Of a DNA stretch of 54,724 nucleotides, positions 31,584 to 40,124 are shown piece by piece. The stretch is from positions 1 to 54,724 of the forward strand of contig NZ_SSXE01000044.1 of assembly GCF_021699195.1 (NCBI RefSeq), read 5' to 3'. The DNA is from Nonomuraea sp. MG754425. Its GTDB lineage: Bacteria > Actinomycetota > Actinomycetes > Streptosporangiales > Streptosporangiaceae. Position 1 is the first letter of the stretch, and each line of letters begins with the position of its first letter. The position numbers were made by a program, and so were the translations under genes. A model generated the notes under the pieces. That model saw only the letters and a program-made list of their open reading frames with translations. It did no database searches and was not told where the DNA came from.

Positions 31584-33649
31584 CCCGCGGATGGAACACG
31601 TGGGACGTCACCACCCACACCGGCATGACGCACCTGCCGTCGGGGCTGCGGATCCGCTTCGGCGTGCCCGGCGCCCCCCTCGACGGGTTCACCTGGCGCG
31701 ACGGCCTGGTCCGGCTCGGCCACCACACCGTGGGCGGCGAGTACGCGGAGGTCGTCGTCGAGGCGGGCGGCGGCCGGCTGCACCTGGTGATGGCCGGCGG
31801 GCCCGCGGACGACCTGTACGTACGGGCCGAGGGCAGCGCGGGCGTGCTCGTGGCGGTGGACGGCGGCCCCGACACCGACGTCACCGCCTGGCGGGCCGAC
31901 TGGCACGCCACCGGCGAGCCGGACCGCCAGGGCACGGAACTCTGCCCGGCCGGCGGCTGCCTGCTGGAGTTCGGTGGCCGGGTCGACCTGCACGTGGCTC
32001 CGCGCGGCACGCCCGGCGGCCCGGACGGCGTGCGCCCGCTGGTCGAAGCCGTGCTGGCCGGCCGCCGAGCCGACGCCGAGCGCGCCGCCCCCCGTTCGGG
32101 AGGCTGGCTCGGCGACGCCGCCGACGCCGCGACCCGGGCCGTCACCTGGAACCGGATCTACGCCCCCGACCTCGGCCGCGTGCTCACGCCGACCTCGCGG
32201 GACTTCGTCTCCGAGCGGCGCAGGGGCTTCTACGGCACCTGGGCGCTGCACGCGTGGGACACGTTCTTCACCGGCCTGGTCGCCTCCACCGTCGACCGCG
32301 ACCACGCCCGGGAGATCTTCGGCCAGATCCTGCCCTTCGCCGACGCCTCGGGCATGATCCCCAACCGGGTGTCCGACGACAAGGGCGTCACCGCCGACCG
32401 CTCGCAGCCCCCGGTGGGCGGGCTGACCGTGCGCAAGGCGTACCTGGCCGGCGGGCTGTCGGACGAGACCCGCGACCGGGCGCTGCTCACCGGAACGTTC
32501 CCGGCCCTGCTGGCCTGGCACGACTGGTGGCCCCGCGCCCGGCGCGGCCCGTACGGCCTGCTCGCCTGGGGCTCGGACCCGGTGGACGGCGACCCCGGCT
32601 CGGCCACCCTCGACCGGACCAAACGGGAGTCCGGCCTGGACGACTCGCCCATGTACGACGAGGTCGCCTACGACCCGGACACGCACACGATGAACCTGGC
32701 CGACGCCGGGCTGGTCGCGCTGCACATCGCCGACGCCGAGGCGCTCGCCGCGATCGCCGGCACGCTGGGCGAGAGCGGCGTCGCGCAGCGGCTCCGGGAC
32801 GAGGCCGAGCGGGCGCGGGCGCTCGCCGACCCCCTGCTGTGGGACGACGAGCGCGGCGGCTACCGGAACCTGCGGGCCGACGGCACCCACGACCCGCACG
32901 TCTCGCCGACCCTGCTCTACCCGCTGCTGGCCGGCCTGCCGGACGCCGGGCGGGCCGCCGATCTGGCCGCGCGGCTGCTGCGACCGCAGACGCTCGGCGG
33001 CGACCCGCCGCTGCCCAGCGTCGCCCGCGACGACCCCGGCTACGCGGCCACCTACTGGCGCGGACGCGTCTGGGCGCCCATGGCCTACCTCGCGATCGAG
33101 GGCCTGCGCCGCTACGACCTGACCGAGACCGCCCGCCCGCTGGTCGCCGCGCTGCTGCGGCTGTTCCAGGCCGAATGGGAGCAGCACAGCCACGTCCGCG
33201 AGAACTACCCGGCCACCCACGGCGAGGACGTGCGGGCGTTCAAGGCCCGCTCCGACGGGCTGATGGCCTGGGGCGGCCTGCTCGCCTACCTCGCCTACGG
33301 CGAACTCGCCGACGCCCGCGAGGACGGCTGGCGCTTCGCGCACCCCGGCGAGCCCGCGGAACTGGCCGGCCTGCCGCTCGGCGACGGCCGGCTCACCGTG
33401 ACCGCCGGCGACCGGCTCACCGTGACGCTCGACGGACGCCCGCTGCTCGACGCCGCACCGGGCGTCGTCATCACCGCCTACCGGCGCAGCGCCGCCGAGG
33501 TGGCCGGGATCGCCCACGGCAGCGGCGACCTGCACGTCACCCCGCCGGGACCGGGCGCCCCGATCCGGCTGACGGTCTCCGCGCAGCCGGTGCCCTTCCG
33601 GATGACTCGAAACGATCACCACGACAACGATGGGGGAATGCCCGCGTGA
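31580..33649 (+). CDS. GH63-like (clan GH-G) glycoside hydrolase
   Basis: 689 residues, no signal peptide, so intracellular. A beta-rich N-domain (1-160) precedes an (alpha/alpha)6 barrel: RRRGFYGTWALHAWDTFFTG (about 213-232) with the Trp-Asp of the catalytic-acid region, SGLDDSPMYDEV (about 350), NLADAGLVALHIADAEALA, and YWRGRVWAPMAYLAIEGLRRY (about 493-513). EQHSHVRENYPATHGED (about 534-550) contains the Glu-Asn-Tyr typical of the catalytic-base region. Relatives act on alpha-mannosyl or alpha-glucosyl bonds, including mannosylglycerate hydrolases. It would split the imported glycoside. The stop overlaps the next start (GTGA). Confidence 0.75.
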   Translation: MTRGWNTWDVTTHTGMTHLPSGLRIRFGVPGAPLDGFTWRDGLVRLGHHTVGGEYAEVVVEAGGGRLHLVMAGGPADDLYVRAEGSAGVLVAVDGGPDTDVTAWRADWHATGEPDRQGTELCPAGGCLLEFGGRVDLHVAPRGTPGGPDGVRPLVEAVLAGRRADAERAAPRSGGWLGDAADAATRAVTWNRIYAPDLGRVLTPTSRDFVSERRRGFYGTWALHAWDTFFTGLVASTVDRDHAREIFGQILPFADASGMIPNRVSDDKGVTADRSQPPVGGLTVRKAYLAGGLSDETRDRALLTGTFPALLAWHDWWPRARRGPYGLLAWGSDPVDGDPGSATLDRTKRESGLDDSPMYDEVAYDPDTHTMNLADAGLVALHIADAEALAAIAGTLGESGVAQRLRDEAERARALADPLLWDDERGGYRNLRADGTHDPHVSPTLLYPLLAGLPDAGRAADLAARLLRPQTLGGDPPLPSVARDDPGYAATYWRGRVWAPMAYLAIEGLRRYDLTETARPLVAALLRLFQAEWEQHSHVRENYPATHGEDVRAFKARSDGLMAWGGLLAYLAYGELADAREDGWRFAHPGEPAELAGLPLGDGRLTVTAGDRLTVTLDGRPLLDAAPGVVITAYRRSAAEVAGIAHGSGDLHVTPPGPGAPIRLTVSAQPVPFRMTRNDHHDNDGGMPA

Positions 33650-35259
33650 CAAGGGAATCCGAGACAACGGCCGACATCCTCGTGGCCGGCGGCGGGCTCG
33701 GTGGCGTCGCCGCCGCGCTGGCCGCACTGCGCAGGGGCCGGTCCGTGCTTCTCGTCGAGGAGACCGACTGGATCGGCGGGCAGCTCACCAGCCAGGGCGT
33801 GCCACCGGACGAGCACACCTGGATCGAGCAGTTCGGCTGCACCCGCAGCTACCGCGGGCTGCGCGACGCGATCCGGGAGTACTACCGGACCTGGTACCCG
33901 CTGACCGCCGAGGCCCGCGCCCGTCCCGACCTCAACCCCGGCGAGGGGCGGGTCTCGCGGCTGTGCCACGAGCCCAAAGCAGCCGCCGCCGTGCTCGACG
34001 CCATGGTGGCGCCGTACGTGTCGGCGGGCCGGCTGCGCATCCTGTACGGCCACAAGGTCGTCGCCGCCACCGTGGACGGCGACCGGGTGCACGCCGTCAC
34101 CGTCGAGGCGGCCGACGGGCACCGGCTGGAGGTGACGGCCCCGTACGTGCTGGACGCCACGGAACTCGGCGACCTGCTGCCGCTCACCGGCGCCGAGCAC
34201 GTCACCGGCTTCGAGTCCCGGCACGACACCGGGGAGCCGAGCGCCCCCGACGAGGCCCAGCCGGCGAACATGCAGGCGTTCTCCTGGGTGTTCGCGATCG
34301 AGCACCGGGCCGGTCAGGACCACACCATCGACCGGCCCGCCGGCTACGCGGACTGGGTGCGCTACCAGCCGCCGAAGTGGCCGAACCCGCTGCTCAGCCT
34401 GAGCGCGCCCGACCCGAGGACGCTGGAGACGGTGCGTCGCGCCTTCGTGCCGAACCCGGAACCGTCCCCGGTGGTCGCCGACCAGCGCACCGACCCGGGC
34501 GACAAGGAGCTGTGGGCGTTCCGCCGGGTGCTGTCGCGCAACCTGTACCGGCCGGGATTCGCCCTCAGCGACGTCACCATCGTCAACTGGCCGATGATCG
34601 ACTACCTGCCGGGCCCGCTGATCGGCGTCAGCGACGAGGAGCGCGACAAGCACCTGGCCGGCGCCCGCGAGCTGAGCATGAGCATGCTCTACTGGCTCCA
34701 GACCGAGGCGCCGCGCGCCGACGGCGGCACCGGATGGCCCGGCCTGCGGCTGCGCGGCGACGTGATGGGCACCGCCGACGGGCTGGCCAAGGCCCCCTAC
34801 ATCCGCGAGGCCCGGCGGATCGCCGCCCGCTACCGGATCGTCGAACAGGACCTGTCGCTGGCCGTCCGCGGTGCCGCCGGCGCGGTCGTCTACCCCGACT
34901 CCGTCGGGATCGGCATGTACCGCATCGACCTGCACCCCTCGACCGGCGGCGACACCTACGTCGACGTCGCCAGCTCGCCGTTCCAGATCCCGCTCGGCGC
35001 GCTCCTCCCGGTCCGGCTGCGCAACCTGCTCCCCGCGGGCAAGAACATCGGCACCACGCACATCACCAACGGCTGCTACCGCCTGCACCCGGTGGAGTGG
35101 AACATCGGCGAGGCGGCCGGGGCGCTGGCCGCGCACTGCCTCGACCACGGGCTGGAACCCGAGCAGGTGCACGCCGACGGCGACCGGCTGCGGGCCTTCC
35201 AGAGCGAACTGGTCGCCGACGGCGTGGAGCTCGCCTGGCCCGAGATCAGGGGGTACTGA
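33646..35259 (+). CDS. FAD-dependent oxidoreductase (GG-type, FAD_oxidored family)
   Basis: 537 residues. ADILVAGGGLGGVAAALAALRRGRSVLLVEETDWIGGQLTSQG (about 9-51) is the dinucleotide fold plus the IGGQ motif typical of PF12831 proteins found beside glycosidases. A second flavin motif near the end reads LLPAGKNIGTTHITNGCYRLHPVEWNIGEAAG (about 463-494). The substrate is unknown; members of this group occur in polysaccharide-utilisation loci and may oxidise a sugar hydroxyl before lyase or hydrolase action. The GTG start has GGGGGAA upstream and overlaps the GH63-like stop. The stop overlaps the aldolase ATG (TGATG). Confidence 0.85.
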   Translation: MTRESETTADILVAGGGLGGVAAALAALRRGRSVLLVEETDWIGGQLTSQGVPPDEHTWIEQFGCTRSYRGLRDAIREYYRTWYPLTAEARARPDLNPGEGRVSRLCHEPKAAAAVLDAMVAPYVSAGRLRILYGHKVVAATVDGDRVHAVTVEAADGHRLEVTAPYVLDATELGDLLPLTGAEHVTGFESRHDTGEPSAPDEAQPANMQAFSWVFAIEHRAGQDHTIDRPAGYADWVRYQPPKWPNPLLSLSAPDPRTLETVRRAFVPNPEPSPVVADQRTDPGDKELWAFRRVLSRNLYRPGFALSDVTIVNWPMIDYLPGPLIGVSDEERDKHLAGARELSMSMLYWLQTEAPRADGGTGWPGLRLRGDVMGTADGLAKAPYIREARRIAARYRIVEQDLSLAVRGAAGAVVYPDSVGIGMYRIDLHPSTGGDTYVDVASSPFQIPLGALLPVRLRNLLPAGKNIGTTHITNGCYRLHPVEWNIGEAAGALAAHCLDHGLEPEQVHADGDRLRAFQSELVADGVELAWPEIRGY

Positions 35260-36176
35260 TGCCGACGGACGGCCGCCGGCTGCTCGGCGGTCTGATGATC
35301 CCGCTCGTCACGCCGATGAGCGAGCCGGGCGTGCCCTCGGGGCAGGCGGCGCGGGCGCTGCTCGAAGGGCTCGCCGCGGCGGGCGCGCGCAGCCTGATGC
35401 TGTTCGGCAGCAACGGCGAGGGCCCGCTGCTGCCGGTCGACGCGCTCACGGAGTTCGCCGTCCACGTGGCCGGGCAGTGGCGCCGGCTCACCGGCGGGCC
35501 GGTGTTGTGCAACGTCACGGCGGCCGGGACCGCGGAGGCGCGCCGGCGCGCGGCGGCGGTCGCGGCGGCCCGGCCCGACGCGCTCGTGCTCAGCCCGCCC
35601 ATCTACTTCCGGCACCGCGACGACGAGATCGCCGCCCACTACGAGGCCCTGGCCGACCTCGGCATGCCGCTGGTCGCCTACAACGCGCCCCGCTACAGCA
35701 ACCCGCTCGGCCCCGACCTGATCGACCGGCTGGTGGCCATGCCGCACGTGGTGGGCGTCAAGGACAGCTCGGGCGACCTGGACCTGCTGCGGCACATCGT
35801 CTCGGCCGCCCGGCGCCGACCGGACTTCGGCGTGAGCCAGGGCGCGGAGACCCACCTGCTCGCGGCGCTGCGCCTCGGCGCGGACGGCATCGTCCCCGGC
35901 ATCGCGAACCTGGCCCCCGGGCCGGCCGCCGAACTCGTCGCGGCCCACGAGGCCGGCCGGGACGGCGCCGCGGAGGACGCGCAGAGCCTGCTCACCAGGC
36001 TGCTCGCCGTGCACTCCGTACGGCCGGGAGTGCCCGCGATCAAGGCGGTGCTCGACGACCGCGGGCTGTGCCCCCCACACGTGGCCGCGCCGCTCATGCC
36101 GTGCAGCCAGGCCGAGCGGCGCGACCTGATCGCCCTGCTCGCCGACGAAGAAGCCCATCTCTTACTCCGGAGGTAG
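35259..36176 (+). CDS. DapA/NanA-family aldolase or dehydratase
   Basis: 305 residues, normal length. GGLMIPLVTPM at about 9-19, LFGSNGEGPLL (about 48-58, the phosphate/carboxylate-binding GxxGE), VAYNAPRYSNPL (about 137-148, with the catalytic Tyr) and GVKDSSGDLDLL (about 165-176, Schiff-base Lys) define the family. Members include N-acetylneuraminate lyase, dihydrodipicolinate synthase and 2-keto-3-deoxy-sugar-acid aldolases. The next gene is a sialidase, so cleavage of a sialic or related 2-keto acid is attractive, but nanE/nanK-type genes are missing from the operon. It is not recognisably DapA itself because of the catabolic context. Confidence 0.85.
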   Translation: MPTDGRRLLGGLMIPLVTPMSEPGVPSGQAARALLEGLAAAGARSLMLFGSNGEGPLLPVDALTEFAVHVAGQWRRLTGGPVLCNVTAAGTAEARRRAAAVAAARPDALVLSPPIYFRHRDDEIAAHYEALADLGMPLVAYNAPRYSNPLGPDLIDRLVAMPHVVGVKDSSGDLDLLRHIVSAARRRPDFGVSQGAETHLLAALRLGADGIVPGIANLAPGPAAELVAAHEAGRDGAAEDAQSLLTRLLAVHSVRPGVPAIKAVLDDRGLCPPHVAAPLMPCSQAERRDLIALLADEEAHLLLRR

Positions 36177-36179
36177 CAC

Positions 36180-38276
36180 GTGGCACCGTCACATTCCTGG
36201 CACACCGGCATCGGCCGCAGGACGTTCGGCAAGGGCCTGGCCGCGGCGTCGCTGGCCGCCGCGCTCGGCCCCGCCTTACCCGCGAGCGCGACGCCGTCCC
36301 GGCGGGCGCCGGTCTCCTTCGACGAGACCACGCTGTGGGACAACACCGTGGACCCCCTGGAGAGCTACCACGTGCACGGCCTGACGGTGCTGCCGGACGA
36401 CACCGTCCTCGTCGTCACCGAGGGCCGGCACGAGGTGTGCGACGCCGGCCCCCGGGACCTGGTGCTGCGCCGCGGCCCGCGCGGCGGCGAGAGCTGGGAG
36501 GCGACGCAGACGCTGGTCACCTCGGTCGAGGGCCGGTCGTGGGGCAACCCGGCGTTCGTCGTCGACCGGAGCACGGGCGGCGTCTTCCTGTTCTACATGC
36601 TCTCCGTGCGGCTGCCGGAGAACACCGGTTGCTCCGGCGACAAGGGCGACCTCTACCTGATCTCCAGCGCGGACGGCGGCCGCACCTGGAGCGAGCCGCG
36701 CGAGATGTCCGGTCTGTTCGACCACTTCCCGTACGACTGGGCGTTGCACGGCCCGGGGCCCGGCCACGGCATCCAGCTCGACAACGGCCGGCTGCTGCTC
36801 AACTGCTCCCACCGCCGGGTGATCGTCGGCAACACCGTCGAACAGCGCTTCTACGGCGTGGCGTCGATCTACAGCGACGACCACGGCCAGAGCTGGCAGG
36901 CCACCGCCGAGGTGCCGGTCTCCGTCGCCTACCCGATCAACGAGGCCAGGCTGATCCAGCGCACGGACGGCACGGTGCTGCTCAACGGCCGCGCCGCGGC
37001 GGGCGGGAACCGGCAGCGGATCGTGTCGGTCAGCTCCGACCGCGGGCTCACCTGGTCGCCGCCGCGGCTGGACGGGTCCACCGGCACGTTCAACGCCGTG
37101 GACGCCAGTCTGTTGCGCTACAGCGGCCGCCCGGGCACGCCGGAGGTCAGCCGGGTGCTGTTCAGCCGGCCCGACTCGCCGGTGCGTACCAACATGACCG
37201 TCTCAGTGAGCTACGACGACGCCTACTCCTTCCGCTACAGCCGGGTGATCAACACCGGCCGCTCGTACTACTCCGAGCTGGCCAGGCTCTCCGACGGCAC
37301 GATCGTGCTGGTGTACGGCCGCGACGGGGACAACCCGAGCTTCCCGCGCCGGGTGGTCGCCTGCCGCTTCTCCCTCCAATGGCTGACCGACGGCAGGGAC
37401 AGCCCGCAGGGCGGCCCCGGCTACCGCGAACACGTGATCGACCTGTCCACCGGCGCGCAGGCGGACCAGGGCACCCTGTCCACCGTCGCCGACCCGGTGG
37501 CCCGCGGGGGGAACAGGGCGCTGTTCACCTCGTCCCAGACCGGGGCCTTCCTCGAGTACACCGTGGACGTCGCGGCGACGGGGAGCTACGAGCTGCTGCT
37601 GCGCTACTTCCGCTCCGCCGACGGCGGCCTGGTCACCGTCACCGTGGACGGCAAGCGCCCCCCGACGACGGCGGTGCTGGACACCACGGCGGACCGGGCC
37701 GACGGCTACGACGTCGCCCACCTCGGCGAGGTCCACCTGACGGCCGGCCCGCACCGGCTCCGCTGCACCGCCTCCGGGACCGGTCGCGGGGGCGGCCGGC
37801 TGGTCTCGCTGGACACGCTGAGCCTGATCGACGCCCCGTCGCGGGCCGACGTGCCCGGCGACGTGGTGGTCGACAACGACGAACTCGGCTACCAGGTCGT
37901 CACCGGCACCTGGTCGGCGGCGACGGGCGTGGCCGGCTACCGGGGCGGCAACTACCGCACGGCGCCCGCCGGCACGGGCGGGAGTGCCGTCCGGTGGCGT
38001 CTGCCGGTGCCGTGCGACGGGGTCTACGAGGTGCAGGTCTCGCACACCGCGCACGAGAACCGCGCGAGCGACGCGCCCTTCACCGTCACCTACGTGGGCG
38101 GGACCAAGGTGGTGCGGGTCGACCAGCGCAAGGCCGGGGTGACGGAGCCACGCGGCGGCTCCTGGGTGCCGCTCGGCAGGTACCGCATGAGCGCGGGCCT
38201 GACCACGATCGGCCTGAGCAACGCGGCGGACGGGTACGTCGTCGCCGACGCCGTCCGGCTGCGCCGCATCTCCTGA
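36180..38276 (+). CDS. Tat-exported sialidase-family glycosidase with two C-terminal binding modules
   Basis: 698 residues. GRRTFGKGLAAASLAAALGP (about 12-31) is a twin-arginine signal. A six-bladed propeller (about 45-420) has three Asp-box motifs, SSADGGRTWSEP (about 160), YSDDHGQSWQ (about 231) and SSDRGLTWSPP (about 282), as in GH33 sialidases. An NRALFTSSQTGAFLEYTVDV module (about 440-555) resembles CBM6/35 folds. The last 130 residues (DNDELGYQVVTGTWSAATGV to ADAVRLRR) match the golvesin/Xly CBD-like domain. I could not fix the Arg triad, so sialic-acid specificity is not certain. It would act outside the cell to release the sugar imported by the operon. GGAGG precedes the GTG. Confidence 0.82.
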   Translation: MAPSHSWHTGIGRRTFGKGLAAASLAAALGPALPASATPSRRAPVSFDETTLWDNTVDPLESYHVHGLTVLPDDTVLVVTEGRHEVCDAGPRDLVLRRGPRGGESWEATQTLVTSVEGRSWGNPAFVVDRSTGGVFLFYMLSVRLPENTGCSGDKGDLYLISSADGGRTWSEPREMSGLFDHFPYDWALHGPGPGHGIQLDNGRLLLNCSHRRVIVGNTVEQRFYGVASIYSDDHGQSWQATAEVPVSVAYPINEARLIQRTDGTVLLNGRAAAGGNRQRIVSVSSDRGLTWSPPRLDGSTGTFNAVDASLLRYSGRPGTPEVSRVLFSRPDSPVRTNMTVSVSYDDAYSFRYSRVINTGRSYYSELARLSDGTIVLVYGRDGDNPSFPRRVVACRFSLQWLTDGRDSPQGGPGYREHVIDLSTGAQADQGTLSTVADPVARGGNRALFTSSQTGAFLEYTVDVAATGSYELLLRYFRSADGGLVTVTVDGKRPPTTAVLDTTADRADGYDVAHLGEVHLTAGPHRLRCTASGTGRGGGRLVSLDTLSLIDAPSRADVPGDVVVDNDELGYQVVTGTWSAATGVAGYRGGNYRTAPAGTGGSAVRWRLPVPCDGVYEVQVSHTAHENRASDAPFTVTYVGGTKVVRVDQRKAGVTEPRGGSWVPLGRYRMSAGLTTIGLSNAADGYVVADAVRLRRIS

Positions 38277-38284
38277 CGGTCGGG

Positions 38285-38321
38285 CGTCCCCGTCGGAGGG
38301 CTCAGGCCCGCGACGGGGACG
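38285..38321. terminator. hairpin terminator shared by two convergent operons
   Basis: An 11-bp perfect stem CGTCCCCGTCG/CGACGGGGACG (38285-38295 with 38311-38321), with a further GGG/CCC pairing outside it after a bulge. It lies just after the sialidase stop and reaches into the last codons of the isomerase gene on the other strand. Confidence 0.65.
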
Positions 38322-39180
38322 TCCCGGCCGGTCGCCACGGCACCGTGCCGGTCCGTTCCCGGCTCCAGCCCAGCGCCTCGAAGGCGGCCAGGTCGTCGTG
38401 CAGGCGGGGCAGCGGCGGTTCGAGGTCGATGAGCTCGTAGACGGTGACGCCGTCGAAGCCGATGGAGCGCAGGGCTTCGGCGTAGCGGGCGAAGTCGACC
38501 TCGCCGCGTCCCGGTGAGGTGTGGGCCCACCGGCCGCGCCAGGTGTCGCTCATGTGGGCGATCCGGATCCGGTGCCCGGCCGTGCGGACGCCGTCCAGCG
38601 GGTCCTCCTGGTTGATGGTGTTGGCGACGTCGTAGGCGATGCCGAGGTTCGGGGCGGCGATCTCGTCCACGACGTCCGAGAGCTGGCGGGCGTCGCCGAG
38701 GTAGCCGTACGGGCTGGTCTCCAGGGCGATCGTCACCCCCAGCTTCTCGGCCCGGTCCAGCAGGACGCGCAGCGCCTGGTCGAGCCACCAGCGGCAGGCG
38801 TCGGCGGGCGCGGGGGACAGCGCGTGCCGGCGGCCCGGGATCAGGATGACGATCGGGGCCTCGAGGTCGTGGGCGAGCTCGATCTCGCCGAGGACGGCGT
38901 CGAGGCTGACCCGCCGGAAGTCGTTGCTCGGGCTGATCAGGTTGATGTCCAGGAAGCCGGGGTTGACGGAGGTGACGCTCAGCCCGAGGGCGGCGAGCTC
39001 GCGGCGCAACTCGTGGCGTTCGTACGCGCCGAAGCCGCTCGCCTGCAGATGGGGCGCCGCCGTGGTGATCTCGATCTGCCGGAACCCGGTCGCGGCCAGG
39101 CCGCGCAGCGCGTCGTGGAACGGGGCCTGGTGCAGCCAGCTATAGGTGGTGCCGCCGAGGGCGAGAGCGGATGAGGTCAC
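38302..39180 (-). CDS. sugar phosphate isomerase/epimerase (xylose-isomerase-like TIM barrel)
   Basis: 292 residues. LGGTTYSWLHQAPFHDALRGLAATGFRQIEITT at the start, IALETSPYG near 140, DVANTINQEDP near 190 (a typical metal-binding D/N region), IRIAHMSDTWRGRW near 205 and GEVDFARYAEALRSIGFDGVTVYEL near 232-256 are the AP-endonuclease-2-type barrel strands with metal-binding Glu/Asp/His. It is the last gene of the six-gene minus operon, overlapping the epimerase by four bases (GTGA). It interconverts keto and hydroxy groups of a sugar or inositol-like substrate that is not identified. Confidence 0.8.
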   Translation of the reverse strand: MTSSALALGGTTYSWLHQAPFHDALRGLAATGFRQIEITTAAPHLQASGFGAYERHELRRELAALGLSVTSVNPGFLDINLISPSNDFRRVSLDAVLGEIELAHDLEAPIVILIPGRRHALSPAPADACRWWLDQALRVLLDRAEKLGVTIALETSPYGYLGDARQLSDVVDEIAAPNLGIAYDVANTINQEDPLDGVRTAGHRIRIAHMSDTWRGRWAHTSPGRGEVDFARYAEALRSIGFDGVTVYELIDLEPPLPRLHDDLAAFEALGWSRERTGTVPWRPAGTSPSRA

Positions 39181-40124
39181 GGGTTGCTTCCTTGCGTGAG
39201 CGGGTGGCGGGCTTCGAGGTCGGCCAGGATGCGGGCGAGCCCCTCGGACAGCGGGACGCGGGGGGTGTAACCGAGCGCACGGGCCCGCGTGATGTCGAGC
39301 GCGCCCTTGCGGGCCGCGGCGACGCCCGGGGCCATCTCGATCGGCCCGTCGCCGAGGTCCACCCGCCAGTCCGGGCGGAGCTTCGTGATCTCGGCGGCGA
39401 GTTCGCGCATGTCGACGGCGTGGCCGGTGGCGACGTTGTAGGCGCGGTGGCCGAGCCGCTCCGCCTGCGCCACGAGGAGGATGCCGTCGATGGCGTCGTC
39501 CACGTAGGTGAAGTCGATGCGCTGGTCGCCGCCCTGGGCGAGCCGGCTCGCGCGGCCGGCCGCGGCGTCCTGGAGCCAGGGGTGGGGCAGCCGCCGGCGG
39601 GGGAAGCCCGGCCCGTACACCCAGCACAGCCGGACGGCGGCGTAGGGCAGCCCGTGCTGGTCGGCGTAGTACGCGCCGAGCCGCTCGACCGCGTACTTCG
39701 TGATGCCGTAGGGGGAGACGGGCAGGGCCGGGTCGTCCTCCCCGATCGGATCCCCGGCGAAGTGGCCGTAGGTCTCCTCGGAGGAGAGATCGACGACGCG
39801 GCGCACCCCGCCGACGCGGCAGACCGCCTCGAACAGGGCGACCGCGCCGTCCACGTTGACGTGCACGGCGGTGGGCAGGCCGGCCACGCTGGCGGTGACG
39901 CCGACGACCGCCGCGGCGTGCACCACCTCCGTCACCCCGTACGTCCGCAGCACGTGTTCGAGCCGGGCGCCGTCGGTGATGTCGCCGACGACCTCCGTCA
40001 CGGACGGCGGCAGCGATCCCCGGGTGAGCCGGTCGAAGCTGACCACCCGCTCGCCGAGACCGGCGAGCCTGCGCACGAGCGGGTGGCCGAGGAATCCCGC
40101 GCCGCCGGTGACGAGCACGGTCAC
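39177..40124 (-). CDS. NAD-dependent epimerase/dehydratase (extended SDR)
   Basis: 315 residues from a GTG. The Rossmann motif is VTGGAGFLG (about 5-13). The catalytic triad is visible as SSEETYG (Ser about 114) and SPYGITKYAVE (YxxxK, about 137-141). WVYGPGFPRR and IDFTYVDDAIDGILL are typical of UDP-sugar epimerases and related reductases. It overlaps the MHS transporter gene by four bases. It probably changes the stereochemistry of a nucleotide sugar or a free sugar; the surrounding catabolic genes favour a small-molecule substrate. Confidence 0.85.
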   Translation of the reverse strand: MTVLVTGGAGFLGHPLVRRLAGLGERVVSFDRLTRGSLPPSVTEVVGDITDGARLEHVLRTYGVTEVVHAAAVVGVTASVAGLPTAVHVNVDGAVALFEAVCRVGGVRRVVDLSSEETYGHFAGDPIGEDDPALPVSPYGITKYAVERLGAYYADQHGLPYAAVRLCWVYGPGFPRRRLPHPWLQDAAAGRASRLAQGGDQRIDFTYVDDAIDGILLVAQAERLGHRAYNVATGHAVDMRELAAEITKLRPDWRVDLGDGPIEMAPGVAAARKGALDITRARALGYTPRVPLSEGLARILADLEARHPLTQGSNP

